DNA of 42,647 nucleotides from Crocinitomicaceae bacterium. Lineage in GTDB: Bacteria > Bacteroidota > Bacteroidia > Flavobacteriales_D > CAJJDF01. The stretch spans positions 1 to 42,647 of the forward strand of contig JAHEIE010000015.1 of NCBI GenBank assembly GCA_024639505.1, written 5' to 3'. Below the pieces are notes generated by a model. The model worked only from the letters and a program-made list of their open reading frames with translations, had not been told where the DNA came from and ran no database searches. The stretch's first letter is position 1. Each line of letters begins with the position of its first letter. This document shows positions 25,148 to 34,517 of this stretch, in pieces. The position numbers were made by a program, and so were the translations under genes.

Positions 25148-27784
25148 ATGAGATTTTACCTGTTAGTTATATTTTTAATACTGGGTTTCTTGGCAAGTGC
25201 AACACACAACCGAGGAGGAGAAATATCCTATGTTCACCTCACAGGAAATACATATCGATTTACAATAACAACGTGCACAAAATCTAGCGCTATTGCAGAT
25301 AGACCTGAATTGGAAATAACATGGGGGGATGGTACAGGAAAAGACACAGTTTTAAGATCCTCAACAGTTTCTATGGCTCCAGCCGATGCTCAAAAGAATT
25401 ATTACATCATTGATCATACGTTTGCAGGTGCAGGAACTTTTCGTGTAACCATGGAAGATCCTAATAGAAATGCTGGAGTTATAAATATTGGCGGTGCTAC
25501 CAATTCGGATCAATTTCCTTTTTGTATTGCCACAGAAATTGTGATTTCTCCATTTCTTAGAGTAAACAATTCTGTAGTTTTTAATGATTGTCCATGTCCA
25601 GAACTTGCTTGTGTAAACAAACGATATTGCTACAATCCTCAAGCTACCGATCCTGATGGTGATAGTCTTTCTTACAGCTTGGTTCCTTGTTTGGGGCTTA
25701 ATTGTTTGGCAATGAGCACACCAGCTGTTTATCAATATCCAAGTAGCTTTGGTGGAACTATTTCTATCGATCCAGTAACAGGAACAATGTGCTGGTTGAA
25801 TCCAGCCAGGTTGGGTGAGTACAATATTGCTGTTTTGGTAACAGAATGGAGAAATGGAGTAAAAATAGGAAGTGTGTTAAGGGATATTCAAATCACTGTA
25901 ACGGTTTGCAACAATGATCCGCCATTAATTCGTTCAATAATGGATACTTGTGTTGTGGCAGGAAGTTCCATTTCAATACCAGTTTCAGCTACAGATCCCA
26001 ATTTTGGTGATAGAATTACCTTGACGGCAACTGGAGCGCCATTAACGGGTGTGAGTAATCCAGGAAGTTTTACTTCGGTTTCAGGAATATCACCTATTTC
26101 TTCGAATTTTTCTTGGACTACAGATTGTTCCAACGTGAGGAAAGCACCATTTTCCTTATATTTTGTAGCAACTGATAATGGTTTGCAGGTAAATTTATCG
26201 GATTATCGTCAAGTAAATATTACAGTGAAAGCGCCACCTCCAACAGGTGTTGTTGCAACTCCCCTGAGTGGAAATGTTGTAGTTTCTTGGGATCAGTCAA
26301 ATTGTTCGAATGCTAAAGGATACAAAGTTTACAGAAAAAAAGGAAGTAGTAATTCTTCGCCAGGTTGTTGTGGACAAAACTCTCCAATTGATATGGGATA
26401 CACGTTCATAGGTCAAACCAATTCTCTTTCAGATACAAGTTTTGTAGATATAGCCAATTTATCAGTTGGTGAGGAATATTGTTATGTGGTTACAATTGTT
26501 TATCCTATTGATTATGAGAGTTGTATTTCTGACGAAGCTTGTGTTACTCTCAAAAGAGATGTTCCAATTATAACACATGTTACTGTTCTTAATACGGATT
26601 TGTCCTCGGGTGTAGATTCTATAATTTGGGCAAAAGCCACAGATATAGATACAGTAACTGATTATCCCCCTCCTTATTTGTACAAAATATTTCATCAATC
26701 GGGATTTACAGGAGCAAATAATTTGATTTATACTTCTCCATTTTATCCTAATCTTTCTTTAAGCGATACAGTTTTTGTTCATTCAGGGATTAATTCCCAA
26801 ACTTCGCCTAACAATTATAGTGTGAGAATGTATCATTTTGTGGGAAGTGATACTTTGCTCATTGGTCAATCCAATTCGGCATCTTCAGTTTTTTTAACCA
26901 CAATACCAAACGACAACCAAATAGCTCTGAATTGGACAGAAAATGTTCCTTGGACTAACAACTCTTATGAAATTTACCGTGGAAATTCAATTGGAGGAAC
27001 CTTTGTTTTAATAGGAGCCACAACAGCGCAATCTTTTGTAGATAGTAATTTGCAAAATGGAAAAACCTACTGCTACAAGGTAAAAAGTATTGGTCAATAC
27101 ACAGATCCAAGTATTGTGAGTCCGTTAGAGAATTTTTCGCAAGAAGTTTGCGACAGTCCGCTTGATTTGACACCTCCTTGTCCTCCTGTTTTGGCCATCG
27201 ACAATAGCTGTGAAGATGAACTGAATTATTTGAGTTGGACAAATCCAAATAACACCTGTTCTGATGATGTTACGCGCTATCGAGTTTTTTATTCTCCTAC
27301 ATCTGAAGGTCCATTTACTGAAATAAGTGTGATAAACGATCCTAACGATACCACTCTCACCCATGATGATATGGGCTCTATTGCTGGATGTTACTATGTT
27401 ACGGCTTTGGATTCGGTGCAATATAACAATGAAAGCGAACCAAGTAATGTGGTTTGTGTAGATAATTGTCCTATTTACTTTTTGCCCAATGTTTTTACAC
27501 CAAATGGCGATGGAATAAACGATGTTTTTATTCCAATTTTACCTTATAAATTTATTGACAGTATAGAATTTGTTATTTATAACCGTTGGGGAAACGAAGT
27601 TTTTAGAACTTCAGATCCAATGATAAATTGGACTGGAAAAGATTTAGAAACAGGAAAAGAAGTTGTGGATGGTGTATATTTTTATGCGTGTAGAGTTTAC
27701 AGCATTAGGCTGTCTGGTGTTTCAGAAACCAAATTAAAAGGATCTATTAGTTTGTATAGAAATGGTTCTGGAAGAGCAAATTAA
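25148..27784 (+). CDS. Gliding-associated C-terminal (T9SS type B) protein with FN3-like domains
   Basis: An 878-residue secreted protein divergent from the previous one. Signal peptide FYLLVIFLILGFLASA; an N-terminal domain beginning HNRGGEISYVHLTGNTYRFT that I recall from many Bacteroidota gliding-type proteins; a cadherin-like part (CYNPQATDPDGDSLSYSL); two or three fibronectin-III-like units (near 375, 590 and 690); and the CHU_C domain (LPNVFTPNGDGINDVFIP, then IYNRWGNEVF). Likely surface-anchored or released by T9SS; the ligand is unknown. Confidence 0.9.
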   Translation: MRFYLLVIFLILGFLASATHNRGGEISYVHLTGNTYRFTITTCTKSSAIADRPELEITWGDGTGKDTVLRSSTVSMAPADAQKNYYIIDHTFAGAGTFRVTMEDPNRNAGVINIGGATNSDQFPFCIATEIVISPFLRVNNSVVFNDCPCPELACVNKRYCYNPQATDPDGDSLSYSLVPCLGLNCLAMSTPAVYQYPSSFGGTISIDPVTGTMCWLNPARLGEYNIAVLVTEWRNGVKIGSVLRDIQITVTVCNNDPPLIRSIMDTCVVAGSSISIPVSATDPNFGDRITLTATGAPLTGVSNPGSFTSVSGISPISSNFSWTTDCSNVRKAPFSLYFVATDNGLQVNLSDYRQVNITVKAPPPTGVVATPLSGNVVVSWDQSNCSNAKGYKVYRKKGSSNSSPGCCGQNSPIDMGYTFIGQTNSLSDTSFVDIANLSVGEEYCYVVTIVYPIDYESCISDEACVTLKRDVPIITHVTVLNTDLSSGVDSIIWAKATDIDTVTDYPPPYLYKIFHQSGFTGANNLIYTSPFYPNLSLSDTVFVHSGINSQTSPNNYSVRMYHFVGSDTLLIGQSNSASSVFLTTIPNDNQIALNWTENVPWTNNSYEIYRGNSIGGTFVLIGATTAQSFVDSNLQNGKTYCYKVKSIGQYTDPSIVSPLENFSQEVCDSPLDLTPPCPPVLAIDNSCEDELNYLSWTNPNNTCSDDVTRYRVFYSPTSEGPFTEISVINDPNDTTLTHDDMGSIAGCYYVTALDSVQYNNESEPSNVVCVDNCPIYFLPNVFTPNGDGINDVFIPILPYKFIDSIEFVIYNRWGNEVFRTSDPMINWTGKDLETGKEVVDGVYFYACRVYSIRLSGVSETKLKGSISLYRNGSGRAN

Positions 27785-27891
27785 TGGGAGATCTCGAGAG
27801 TAAAAACTCTTCCAAAAAATAAGTGTTTTTTTCAATCTGGATAGATTCAAAATAAACCCAAAAATCTAAAGAGTAAATTTTGACAAATGCG

Positions 27892-27899
27892 TATATTTG
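27892..27899 (+). promoter_or_regulatory. -7 promoter box of the thrS operon
   Basis: TATATTTG fits the Bacteroidota -7 consensus exactly, 19 bp before the thrS ATG at 27919. It lies inside the longer frame that opens at 27880, which supports the later start. Confidence 0.55.
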
Positions 27900-27918
27900 C
27901 GAATTACAAAAATTTACT

Positions 27919-29856
27919 ATGATAAAAATTACTTTACCAGACGGTACAATCAAGGAATTTGAAGCAGGAGCATCGGCAATGGATGTAGCAATGTCAATCA
28001 GCGAAGGATTAGCAAGAAATGTATTGTCGGCAGAAATAAATGGAGAAATTTGGGATGCCACCCGACCTATTCATGAAGATTCTACTTTGAGTTTACTAAC
28101 CTGGAACGACAAAGAAGGTAAAGCAACAATGTGGCATTCATCTGCTCACTTAATGGCAGAAGCATTGGAGTCTTTTTATCCTGGAATAAAATTAGCGATT
28201 GGTCCTCCAATTGAGAATGGATTTTATTACGATGTAGATTTTATGGAGTATGATTTTTCTGAAAAAGACTTAGCAAAAGTTGAACAGAAAATGAAAGAGC
28301 TAGCGAAGCAAAAATTGGAGTTTGTAAGAAAAGAAGTTTCAAAAGTAGAAGCATTAGCCTATTTTACAGAAAAGAATGATCCTTACAAGTTGGAATTAAT
28401 CAACGAGCTAGAGGACGGAAGTATTACTTTTTATACTCAAGGAAACTTTACCGATTTGTGTAGAGGTCCTCACATTCCTAACACGGGAGTAATAAAAGCA
28501 GTAAAGCTATTGAGTGTTGCAGGAGCTTATTGGAGAGGAGATGAGAAGAACAAGCAGCTGACTCGTATTTACGGTATTACATTTCCTAAAGCGAAAGAAT
28601 TGACTGAGTACCTTGAAATGCTGGAAGAGGCAAAAAAGAGAGATCATAGAAAATTAGGGAAAGAATTAGAATTGTTTACTTTTTCGCAAAAAGTAGGAAT
28701 GGGACTTCCGTTGTGGTTGCCAAAAGGAACTGCATTGAGAGAAAGATTGTCCAATTTTTTGAAAAAAGCCCAAGATGAAACAGGATATGAGCAAGTAGCA
28801 ACACCGCATATTGGACATAAAGATTTGTATGTAACTTCTGGTCATTATGAAAAATACGGAGAAGACTCGTTTCAATCTATCAAAACTCCAAATGAAGGGG
28901 AAGAGTTTTTATTGAAACCCATGAACTGCCCTCACCATTGCGAAATTTATAATGCATCACCTAAGTCTTACAAAGATTTGCCAGTGCGTTATGCAGAATT
29001 TGGAACAGTATACAGATACGAGCAAAGTGGAGAATTACATGGGTTGACAAGAGTGAGAGGTTTTACTCAAGATGATGCTCATATCTTTTGCATGCAAGAC
29101 CAAGTGGAGGAAGAGTTTTCGAAGGTGATTGATTTGATTAAGTTTGTATTTAAAGCCTTAGATTTTCAGGATTACACAGCTCAAATTTCATTGAGAGATA
29201 AAACCAATAGAGAAAAATACATTGGTAGTGATGAGAACTGGGAAAAAGCAGAACAAGCAATTATCAACACAACCAAAGAGGCAGGGTTGAACACAGTTAT
29301 AGAATATGGCGAAGCGGCATTTTATGGGCCTAAGTTAGATTTTATGGTGAAAGACGCAATAGGAAGAAGTTGGCAATTAGGAACAATCCAGGTAGATTAT
29401 AACTTACCAGAAAGGTTTGAATTGGAATATACTGGAGCTGATAATCAGAAGCATAGACCTGTGATGATTCACCGAGCACCTTTTGGTTCTTTGGAGAGAT
29501 TTGTGGCAGTATTGATAGAACATTGCGCAGGAAAATTCCCATTGTGGTTGGTTCCTACACAAGTTGCAATATTACCATTGAGTGAAAAATACAATGATTA
29601 TTGTGAAAACCTTTCTAAATCTCTAAAAAATTACGATATTCGTGCCCTTGTAGACTCTAGAAACGAGAAAATTGGGAAGAAAATTAGAGATACTGAGTTG
29701 GAAAAAACTCCGTATATGCTAATTGTAGGGGAGAAGGAAGCCAATGAAAACGTGGTCTCTGTGAGGAAACAGGGCGAAGGCGACTTAGGTAGTTTTGCCT
29801 TAAATGATTTTGCAGAAATGCTGAATAAAGAAGTAGAAGAACAAATAAAATATTAA
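27919..29856 (+). CDS. thrS: Threonyl-tRNA synthetase
   Basis: A 645-residue class II synthetase. It has an N-terminal TGS domain ([17 protein letters not shown]), a second additional domain with [11 protein letters not shown] for editing of mischarged Ser-tRNA, the catalytic core with zinc ligands C337 (MNCPHH), H388 (DDAHIF) and H518 ([13 protein letters not shown]), and an anticodon-binding C-terminus ([13 protein letters not shown]). ATG at 27919 is chosen because it starts the TGS strand; the upstream TTG at 27880 falls before the promoter box. First gene of the conserved thrS-infC-rpmI-rplT operon. Confidence 0.97.
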   Translation: MIKITLPDGTIKEFEAGASAMDVAMSISEGLARNVLSAEINGEIWDATRPIHEDSTLSLLTWNDKEGKATMWHSSAHLMAEALESFYPGIKLAIGPPIENGFYYDVDFMEYDFSEKDLAKVEQKMKELAKQKLEFVRKEVSKVEALAYFTEKNDPYKLELINELEDGSITFYTQGNFTDLCRGPHIPNTGVIKAVKLLSVAGAYWRGDEKNKQLTRIYGITFPKAKELTEYLEMLEEAKKRDHRKLGKELELFTFSQKVGMGLPLWLPKGTALRERLSNFLKKAQDETGYEQVATPHIGHKDLYVTSGHYEKYGEDSFQSIKTPNEGEEFLLKPMNCPHHCEIYNASPKSYKDLPVRYAEFGTVYRYEQSGELHGLTRVRGFTQDDAHIFCMQDQVEEEFSKVIDLIKFVFKALDFQDYTAQISLRDKTNREKYIGSDENWEKAEQAIINTTKEAGLNTVIEYGEAAFYGPKLDFMVKDAIGRSWQLGTIQVDYNLPERFELEYTGADNQKHRPVMIHRAPFGSLERFVAVLIEHCAGKFPLWLVPTQVAILPLSEKYNDYCENLSKSLKNYDIRALVDSRNEKIGKKIRDTELEKTPYMLIVGEKEANENVVSVRKQGEGDLGSFALNDFAEMLNKEVEEQIKY

Positions 29857-29871
29857 CCAAAACTAAAGGTC

Positions 29872-30423
29872 ATAGCGTTAAGAAATAACAATAGAAACAG
29901 AAGGTTCGAGAAAAAAGAGGACCCTCATAAAATCAACGAAAAAATTCGTGCTAGGGAAGTGCGTCTTGTTGGTGACAATGTAGAACCGCAAGTTGTAACC
30001 ATTGACAAAGCCAGAAAAATGGCTGAGGATATGGAACTAGACTTGGTTGAAATTTCACCTAAGGCAAATCCACCAGTGTGTAAAATCATTGATTATAAGA
30101 AGTTCTTGTACGACCAAAAGAAAAAGCAAAAGGCTCTTAAGTCTAAGCAAACGAAGGTTGTTATAAAAGAGATACGCTTTGGTCCGAACACAGATGAGCA
30201 CGATTTTAATTTTAAATTGAATCATGCCAAGAAATTCCTAGAAGAAGGAGCAAAAGTGAAAGCTTATGTATTCTTTAAAGGAAGAACAATTGTGTTCAAA
30301 GAAAGAGGTGAAGTATTACTTCTTAAGTTCGTCAGCGAACTAGAAGAGTACGGATTGCCAGAAGCCATGCCAAAGATGGAAGGTAAAAAAATGATAGTAA
30401 ACTTAGTTCCAAAGAAAAAATAA
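29872..30423 (+). CDS. infC: Translation initiation factor IF-3, apparent AUA start
   Basis: A 183-residue IF-3. N-terminal domain: [20 protein letters not shown], then [17 protein letters not shown]-terminal domain: [17 protein letters not shown]. The homologous N-terminus extends upstream of the only GTG (29959) to the codons ATA GCG TTA AGA, which match the MAxR start common in this family. Between the thrS stop (29854-29856, same frame) and residue 1 there is no ATG, GTG or TTG, so ATA at 29872 is the best start. IF-3 rejects non-AUG starts, and E. coli infC uses AUU for autoregulation; AUA here would serve the same purpose. AAAGG lies just before it. Confidence 0.93.
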   Translation: MALRNNNRNRRFEKKEDPHKINEKIRAREVRLVGDNVEPQVVTIDKARKMAEDMELDLVEISPKANPPVCKIIDYKKFLYDQKKKQKALKSKQTKVVIKEIRFGPNTDEHDFNFKLNHAKKFLEEGAKVKAYVFFKGRTIVFKERGEVLLLKFVSELEEYGLPEAMPKMEGKKMIVNLVPKKK

Positions 30424-30443
30424 ACCATAAAAATTTTAGCAGT

Positions 30444-30638
30444 ATGCCAAAAATGAAAACAAAATCTAGTGCCAAGAAGAGATTCAAGGTGACTGGTTCA
30501 GGAAAACTGAAAAGAAAACACGCTTTTAAAAGTCACATTTTGACTAAAAAAGCACACAAAAGAAAGAAAAACTTGACAAAAGCAACTTTAGTGGATAAAG
30601 CTGACGTAGCAAACATCAAGCAACAATTGTGTATGTAA
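30444..30638 (+). CDS. rpmI: 50S ribosomal protein L35
   Basis: A 64-residue, highly basic protein with the L35 pattern [20 protein letters not shown] followed by [14 protein letters not shown]. It lies 20 bp after infC in the conserved operon. ATG start. Confidence 0.97.
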   Translation: MPKMKTKSSAKKRFKVTGSGKLKRKHAFKSHILTKKAHKRKKNLTKATLVDKADVANIKQQLCM

Positions 30639-30732
30639 TACACACAAAAAAAAGGTTCAATTATTAACGCCAAGTATTCAGTAAACGAATAAAAAGACTT
30701 GAAAAAGCACTGACTACTAAAAAATTAAAAAC

Positions 30733-31080
30733 ATGCCAAGAACGACATATAGCGTAGCTTCACGTAAAAGAAGAAAAAAAATCATTAAAGCTGCCAAAGG
30801 ATACTTTGGAAAGAGAAAAAATGTATACACTGTTGCGAAAAACGCAGTAGAAAAAGGAATGGCTTATTCTTACATTCACAGAAAACAAAAGAAAAGAAAC
30901 TTTAGAAAATTGTGGATTTTAAGAATAAATGCTGCTGCAAGACTAAACGGAATGAGTTACTCAACCTTTATGGGTGCGTTTAACAAATCTGGAATGGTTA
31001 TGAACAGAAAAGTATTGGCTGATTTAGCAATGAATCACCCAGAAGCTTTCAAAGCAGTAGTAGATCAATTAAAAAAATAA
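30733..31080 (+). CDS. rplT: 50S ribosomal protein L20
   Basis: A 115-residue protein with the L20 start ([20 protein letters not shown], then [20 protein letters not shown]) and the [19 protein letters not shown] segment. L20 binds 23S rRNA early in assembly. The 94-bp gap after rpmI could hold an L20-responsive site, but I cannot see a clear one. The operon ends with a strong terminator. Confidence 0.97.
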   Translation: MPRTTYSVASRKRRKKIIKAAKGYFGKRKNVYTVAKNAVEKGMAYSYIHRKQKKRNFRKLWILRINAAARLNGMSYSTFMGAFNKSGMVMNRKVLADLAMNHPEAFKAVVDQLKK

Positions 31081-31110
31081 GGAATATTTCTTTCTTTGGA
31101 ACAGAAAGTG

Positions 31111-31141
31111 AAAAGCCCTCAACTTGTTGAGGGCTTTTTTT
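31111..31141 (+). terminator. Rho-independent terminator of the thrS-infC-rpmI-rplT operon
   Basis: A perfect 12-bp stem (31111-31122 with 31127-31138, core GCCCTC/GAGGGC) closes the loop CTTG and ends in a run of T, 30 bp after the L20 stop. Confidence 0.93.
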
Positions 31142-31166
31142 ATGCCTGATTTCTCGGTGGATTGAT

Positions 31167-31174
31167 TATATTTG
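31167..31174 (+). promoter_or_regulatory. -7 promoter box of the acyltransferase pair
   Basis: TATATTTG fits TAnnTTTG exactly. It overlaps the TTG codon at 31172, so that codon cannot be the start; the ATG at 31184 lies 9 bp downstream, giving a very short leader. Confidence 0.5.
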
Positions 31175-31183
31175 TTTCTTATT

Positions 31184-32083
31184 ATGGGCTCAAAAATTTT
31201 ATATTATTTACTGATTAAGCCAATTTCATTATTGCCTTATTTTGTGCTATATCGTATTTCTGATTTAGTTTTTTTGATAACCTATTACGGTTTTGGTTAC
31301 AGAAAAAAAGTGATTAGGAATAATATCAATAATTCGTTTCCAGATCTATCGGAAAAGGAAAGAAACAGAATCGTAAGGAAATTTTATCTCCATTTTTGTG
31401 ATTTGATTTTAGAATCGGTAAAGAACTTCTCAATTACATCCAATCAGGCAAAAAGAAGAATGAAATTTGAAAACATTGAGTTGCTCAATGAATATTATAA
31501 AAAAGGTAAGTCTGTAATATCTATTGGTGGTCATTATGGGAATTGGGAACTCTTTGCAGTGGCTGTCGCTAATGCTTCTAAATTAAAACAACTTGCTATT
31601 TACAAGCCACTTTCTAATGCTTTTTTTGATAATAAAATGAAATCGAGTAGAGGTAAATTTGGACTTGAAATGATTCCAATGAAAGAATCGAAATTATATT
31701 TTGAGAAAAAAGATAAAACACCAAGAACAATCATTTTTGGTTCAGATCAATGGCCTTCTAAACCAGAACGAGCTATTTGGGTGAGTTTTTTGGGAAGAGA
31801 AACGCCATTTTTATTCGGGGCAGAGAAGTATGCTAAAGAATTTGATTGGCCAGTAGTGTATTGTGAGATTATAAAAGAAAAAAGAGGGCACTTTATTGCA
31901 AAGTATCACAAACTAACAGATACACCAAGAGAAGTAAAAGAAGGAGATATAATTAAGGATTATGTGCAAATGTTAGAGAAGACTATTCAAAATGAGCCCG
32001 CATACTGGTTGTGGTCGCACAAAAGATGGAAGAAAACCAAAGAGGAAGTTTTTGAATCTGAAATCAATCATGGAAAAAATTAA
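31184..32083 (+). CDS. LpxL/HtrB-like lipid A acyltransferase, copy 1
   Basis: A 299-residue membrane-anchored acyltransferase. A hydrophobic N-terminus (ILYYLLIKPISLLPYFVLY) precedes an LPLAT domain with the catalytic HX4E motif at H117-E122 (GGHYGNWELF) and the downstream FGSDQWPSKPERAIWVSFLG segment. The family adds secondary acyl chains to lipid A or related lipids at the inner membrane. ATG at 31184 matches the start of the paralog that follows 9 bp later. Confidence 0.9.
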   Translation: MGSKILYYLLIKPISLLPYFVLYRISDLVFLITYYGFGYRKKVIRNNINNSFPDLSEKERNRIVRKFYLHFCDLILESVKNFSITSNQAKRRMKFENIELLNEYYKKGKSVISIGGHYGNWELFAVAVANASKLKQLAIYKPLSNAFFDNKMKSSRGKFGLEMIPMKESKLYFEKKDKTPRTIIFGSDQWPSKPERAIWVSFLGRETPFLFGAEKYAKEFDWPVVYCEIIKEKRGHFIAKYHKLTDTPREVKEGDIIKDYVQMLEKTIQNEPAYWLWSHKRWKKTKEEVFESEINHGKN

Positions 32084-32092
32084 AAACAACAC

Positions 32093-32968
32093 ATGGGAGC
32101 TGTCCTTTATTATTTATTTATTTTTCCAATTTCGATTTTGCCTTATTTTTTATTGAATGCAGTTTCTACTTTCATTTACTGGATATTGTATTACCTTCTG
32201 GGTTACCGAAAGTCTGTTGTAACAGAAAATATTTATTCTTCATTTCCTACTAAATCCAAACAAGAATTGGATGATATTGTGAAGGGATTCTACAAGTATT
32301 TTGCTGATCTGCTGGTAGAGGTTTTTAAGAATTTTACTATTTCTGAAAAAGCAATAAAGAAACGAGTGGTTTTTGAGAATGTTGAGGTTTTGAATACATT
32401 ACACGACCAGAACAAATCGGTAATTATTGCAACCAGCCATCAAGGCAACTGGGAGATGCTTGCTATGGCTATTGGAGATTTGGGCAAACACAAACAAATG
32501 GCAATTTACAAACCATTGAAGAATAAATTTTTTGATAACAAAATGAAAGAAACCAGGCAGAAATTGGGATTAGAGATGTTTCCAATGTCAGATACAATCA
32601 AATATTTCAAGAAATCGTTTCCTTCTCCTGTTTCTATTTTCTTTGCTTCGGATCAGTGGCCATCGAATCCAAAAAGAGCCCATTGGACTAAGTTTTTGGA
32701 AAGAGATACACCTATATTATTGGGTGCCGAGCAATATGCAAAGTTATTTGATTGGCCGGTTGTGTATTGCGAAATGATAAAAACTACACGAGGTCATTAT
32801 TCAGTAAGATTTGAAACCATAACGGAAACTCCCAAGGAAATGGAAAAAGGTAGGATTATGGATGATTATTGTGAAAAATTAGAGAAAACGATCCAAAGAA
32901 ATCCAACGGATTGGCTTTGGTCGCACAGAAGATGGAAACGAACCAAAGAGGAAGTGTTTGCTGATTAA
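32093..32968 (+). CDS. LpxL/HtrB-like lipid A acyltransferase, copy 2
   Basis: A 291-residue paralog of the preceding gene, aligned over the full length: hydrophobic start (LYYLFIFPISILPYF), HX4E at H116-E121 (SHQGNWEML), FASDQWPSNPKRAHWTKFL, and WLWSHRRWKRTKEEV at the end. The proteins share most motif residues but differ widely elsewhere, so the duplication is old and the two may transfer different chains or act on different positions. Nine bp separate it from copy 1. Confidence 0.9.
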   Translation: MGAVLYYLFIFPISILPYFLLNAVSTFIYWILYYLLGYRKSVVTENIYSSFPTKSKQELDDIVKGFYKYFADLLVEVFKNFTISEKAIKKRVVFENVEVLNTLHDQNKSVIIATSHQGNWEMLAMAIGDLGKHKQMAIYKPLKNKFFDNKMKETRQKLGLEMFPMSDTIKYFKKSFPSPVSIFFASDQWPSNPKRAHWTKFLERDTPILLGAEQYAKLFDWPVVYCEMIKTTRGHYSVRFETITETPKEMEKGRIMDDYCEKLEKTIQRNPTDWLWSHRRWKRTKEEVFAD

Positions 32969-33004
32969 TAATCTTTGAGAAAACTTGCTATAACTTTAAC
33001 TATA

Positions 33005-34282
33005 ATGAATAAAATACCACTAGCTGAACGATTGAGACCAACCACACTTGATACCTATTTGGGGCAAGAACAATTAATTGGTGAAGGTGCTTCTTTAAGA
33101 AAAGCAATTGATTCGGGATTCATTCCTTCTCTTATTTTGTGGGGTCCTCCGGGCGTTGGAAAAACTACTCTGGCAAATATTATTGCTAATTCGCTCAAGC
33201 GCCCTTTTTACACATTGAGTGCCATAAATTCTGGTGTAAAAGATATTAGAGAAATAATAAATAAAGTAAAAAGCCAAGGTATGTTTGGCGGAAGTAATGC
33301 GATTCTTTTCATTGATGAGATTCATCGGTTTAGCAAGTCTCAGCAAGATTCTTTGTTGGGAGCTGTCGAAAAAGGTATCATCACTCTGATTGGAGCTACT
33401 ACAGAAAATCCTTCCTTCGAGGTAATTCCTGCATTGTTGTCAAGAAGTCAAGTTTATGTTTTGGAGCATTTTACAAAAGAAAATTTGGATAATTTGATAA
33501 GAAAGGCTGTGAAGGAAGACAGTGAATTGGCTCAATTATCCATTGAGATACAAGAAACGGAAGCTTTGATAAAATTATCTGGAGGTGATGCCAGAAAGTT
33601 ATTGAATTTATTGGAGCTTGTGATAAGTAGTGCTGGAACGGAAAAAATAGAACTCAATAATGACCTCGTAAACAAGTTGATAAAAGACAAAACCTTGTTG
33701 TACGATAAATCAGGAGAACAACATTATGATGTTGTTTCTGCTTTTATTAAATCGATAAGGGGAAGTGATCCAAATGCAGGTTTGTATTATTTGGCTCGAA
33801 TGATAGAGGGTGGAGAAGATGCTAAATTTATTGCGCGTAGATTATTAATTTTAGCTTCGGAGGATATTGGAAACGCTAATCCCACAGCTTTGGTTATTGC
33901 GACTAATTGTTTTCAGGCGGTTTCTATCATTGGATTTCCAGAGTCTCGTATAATTTTGGCACAGTGCGTTACTTACCTTGCCTGTTCTGCAAAGAGCAAC
34001 GCGAGTTATGTTGCTATTGCAAATGCACAAGAGTTGGTTAAAGAAACAGGGAATTTACCTATTCCTCTGCATTTGAGAAATGCACCAACCAAGCTTATGA
34101 AGGAATTAAACTATGGGAAAGATTACCAATATTCTCACAATCACAAAGGTAATTTTGTAGACCAAGAATTTATGCCAGAAGAAATATCTGGCAAGAAACT
34201 ATTTGAACCAGGAAATAATGCTCGTGAGGTCGAAATGAGAAAGAAGTTACAAGCCACTTGGAAAGAGAAATACGGGTATTAA
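33005..34282 (+). CDS. rarA: Replication-associated recombination protein A (AAA+ ATPase)
   Basis: A 425-residue AAA+ protein of the RarA/MgsA/WRNIP1 family acting at stalled replication forks. It shows PLAERLRPTTLDTYLGQEQL at the N-terminus, Walker A GPPGVGKT (residues 47-54), Walker B LFIDEIHRF, sensor 1 IGATTENPSFEV, and the C-terminal tetramerisation region with SIRGSDPNAGLYYLARMIEG and ASEDIGNANP. ATG at 33005 is chosen because it precedes the conserved start; the longer frame begins at 32975. It follows the acyltransferase genes closely. Confidence 0.95.
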   Translation: MNKIPLAERLRPTTLDTYLGQEQLIGEGASLRKAIDSGFIPSLILWGPPGVGKTTLANIIANSLKRPFYTLSAINSGVKDIREIINKVKSQGMFGGSNAILFIDEIHRFSKSQQDSLLGAVEKGIITLIGATTENPSFEVIPALLSRSQVYVLEHFTKENLDNLIRKAVKEDSELAQLSIEIQETEALIKLSGGDARKLLNLLELVISSAGTEKIELNNDLVNKLIKDKTLLYDKSGEQHYDVVSAFIKSIRGSDPNAGLYYLARMIEGGEDAKFIARRLLILASEDIGNANPTALVIATNCFQAVSIIGFPESRIILAQCVTYLACSAKSNASYVAIANAQELVKETGNLPIPLHLRNAPTKLMKELNYGKDYQYSHNHKGNFVDQEFMPEEISGKKLFEPGNNAREVEMRKKLQATWKEKYGY

Positions 34283-34332
34283 TGAAACTCAAAAAATAAA
34301 ATTGCGCAGCAAGAGAGATTTTTTGAAAGTTG

Positions 34333-34366
34333 AATTAATCCCGAGACTAATCGGGATGGGTTAATT
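34333..34366. terminator. Hairpin after rarA, possible terminator
   Basis: ATCCCGA (34338-34344) pairs with TCGGGAT (34351-34357) around loop GACTAA, extended outward by AATTAA and TTAATT with a GGG bulge. The T tract is weak. It could end rarA transcription or be a dispersed palindrome. Confidence 0.45.
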
Positions 34367-34410
34367 TTATTTCAAATGTTAATTATTAAATCCTGAATGA
34401 TTCTATTGCT

Positions 34411-34490
34411 ATAGATTTCTGCCTGCGCAGGAATGACAATAAAGAATAAGATTCTCGTTACATAGATTCCTGCCTACGCAGGAATGACAA
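34411..34490. repeat. Pair of REP-like palindromic repeats
   Basis: Two direct copies of about 28 bp lie 51 bp apart (34411-34439 and 34462-34490), each with a TTCCTGC...GCAGGAA-type palindrome followed by TGACAA. The right copy is a perfect 7-bp stem; the left has one changed base. This is the common intergenic repeat whose translated reverse complement reads CHSCVGRNL. It sits between rarA and arsM. Confidence 0.75.
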
Positions 34491-34517
34491 ATGTTTTGTA
34501 TAGAATAAAATTGATTC

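Noticed and set aside
27796-27810. A short AGAGT/ACTCT hairpin after the gliding-type gene.
   Set aside because: The stem is only 5 bp and no T tract follows, so it is not a credible terminator.
27880-27884. TTGAC upstream of thrS as a -35 element.
   Set aside because: It lies only about 10 bp before the -7 box, too close for either a sigma-70-type or Bacteroidota-type promoter.
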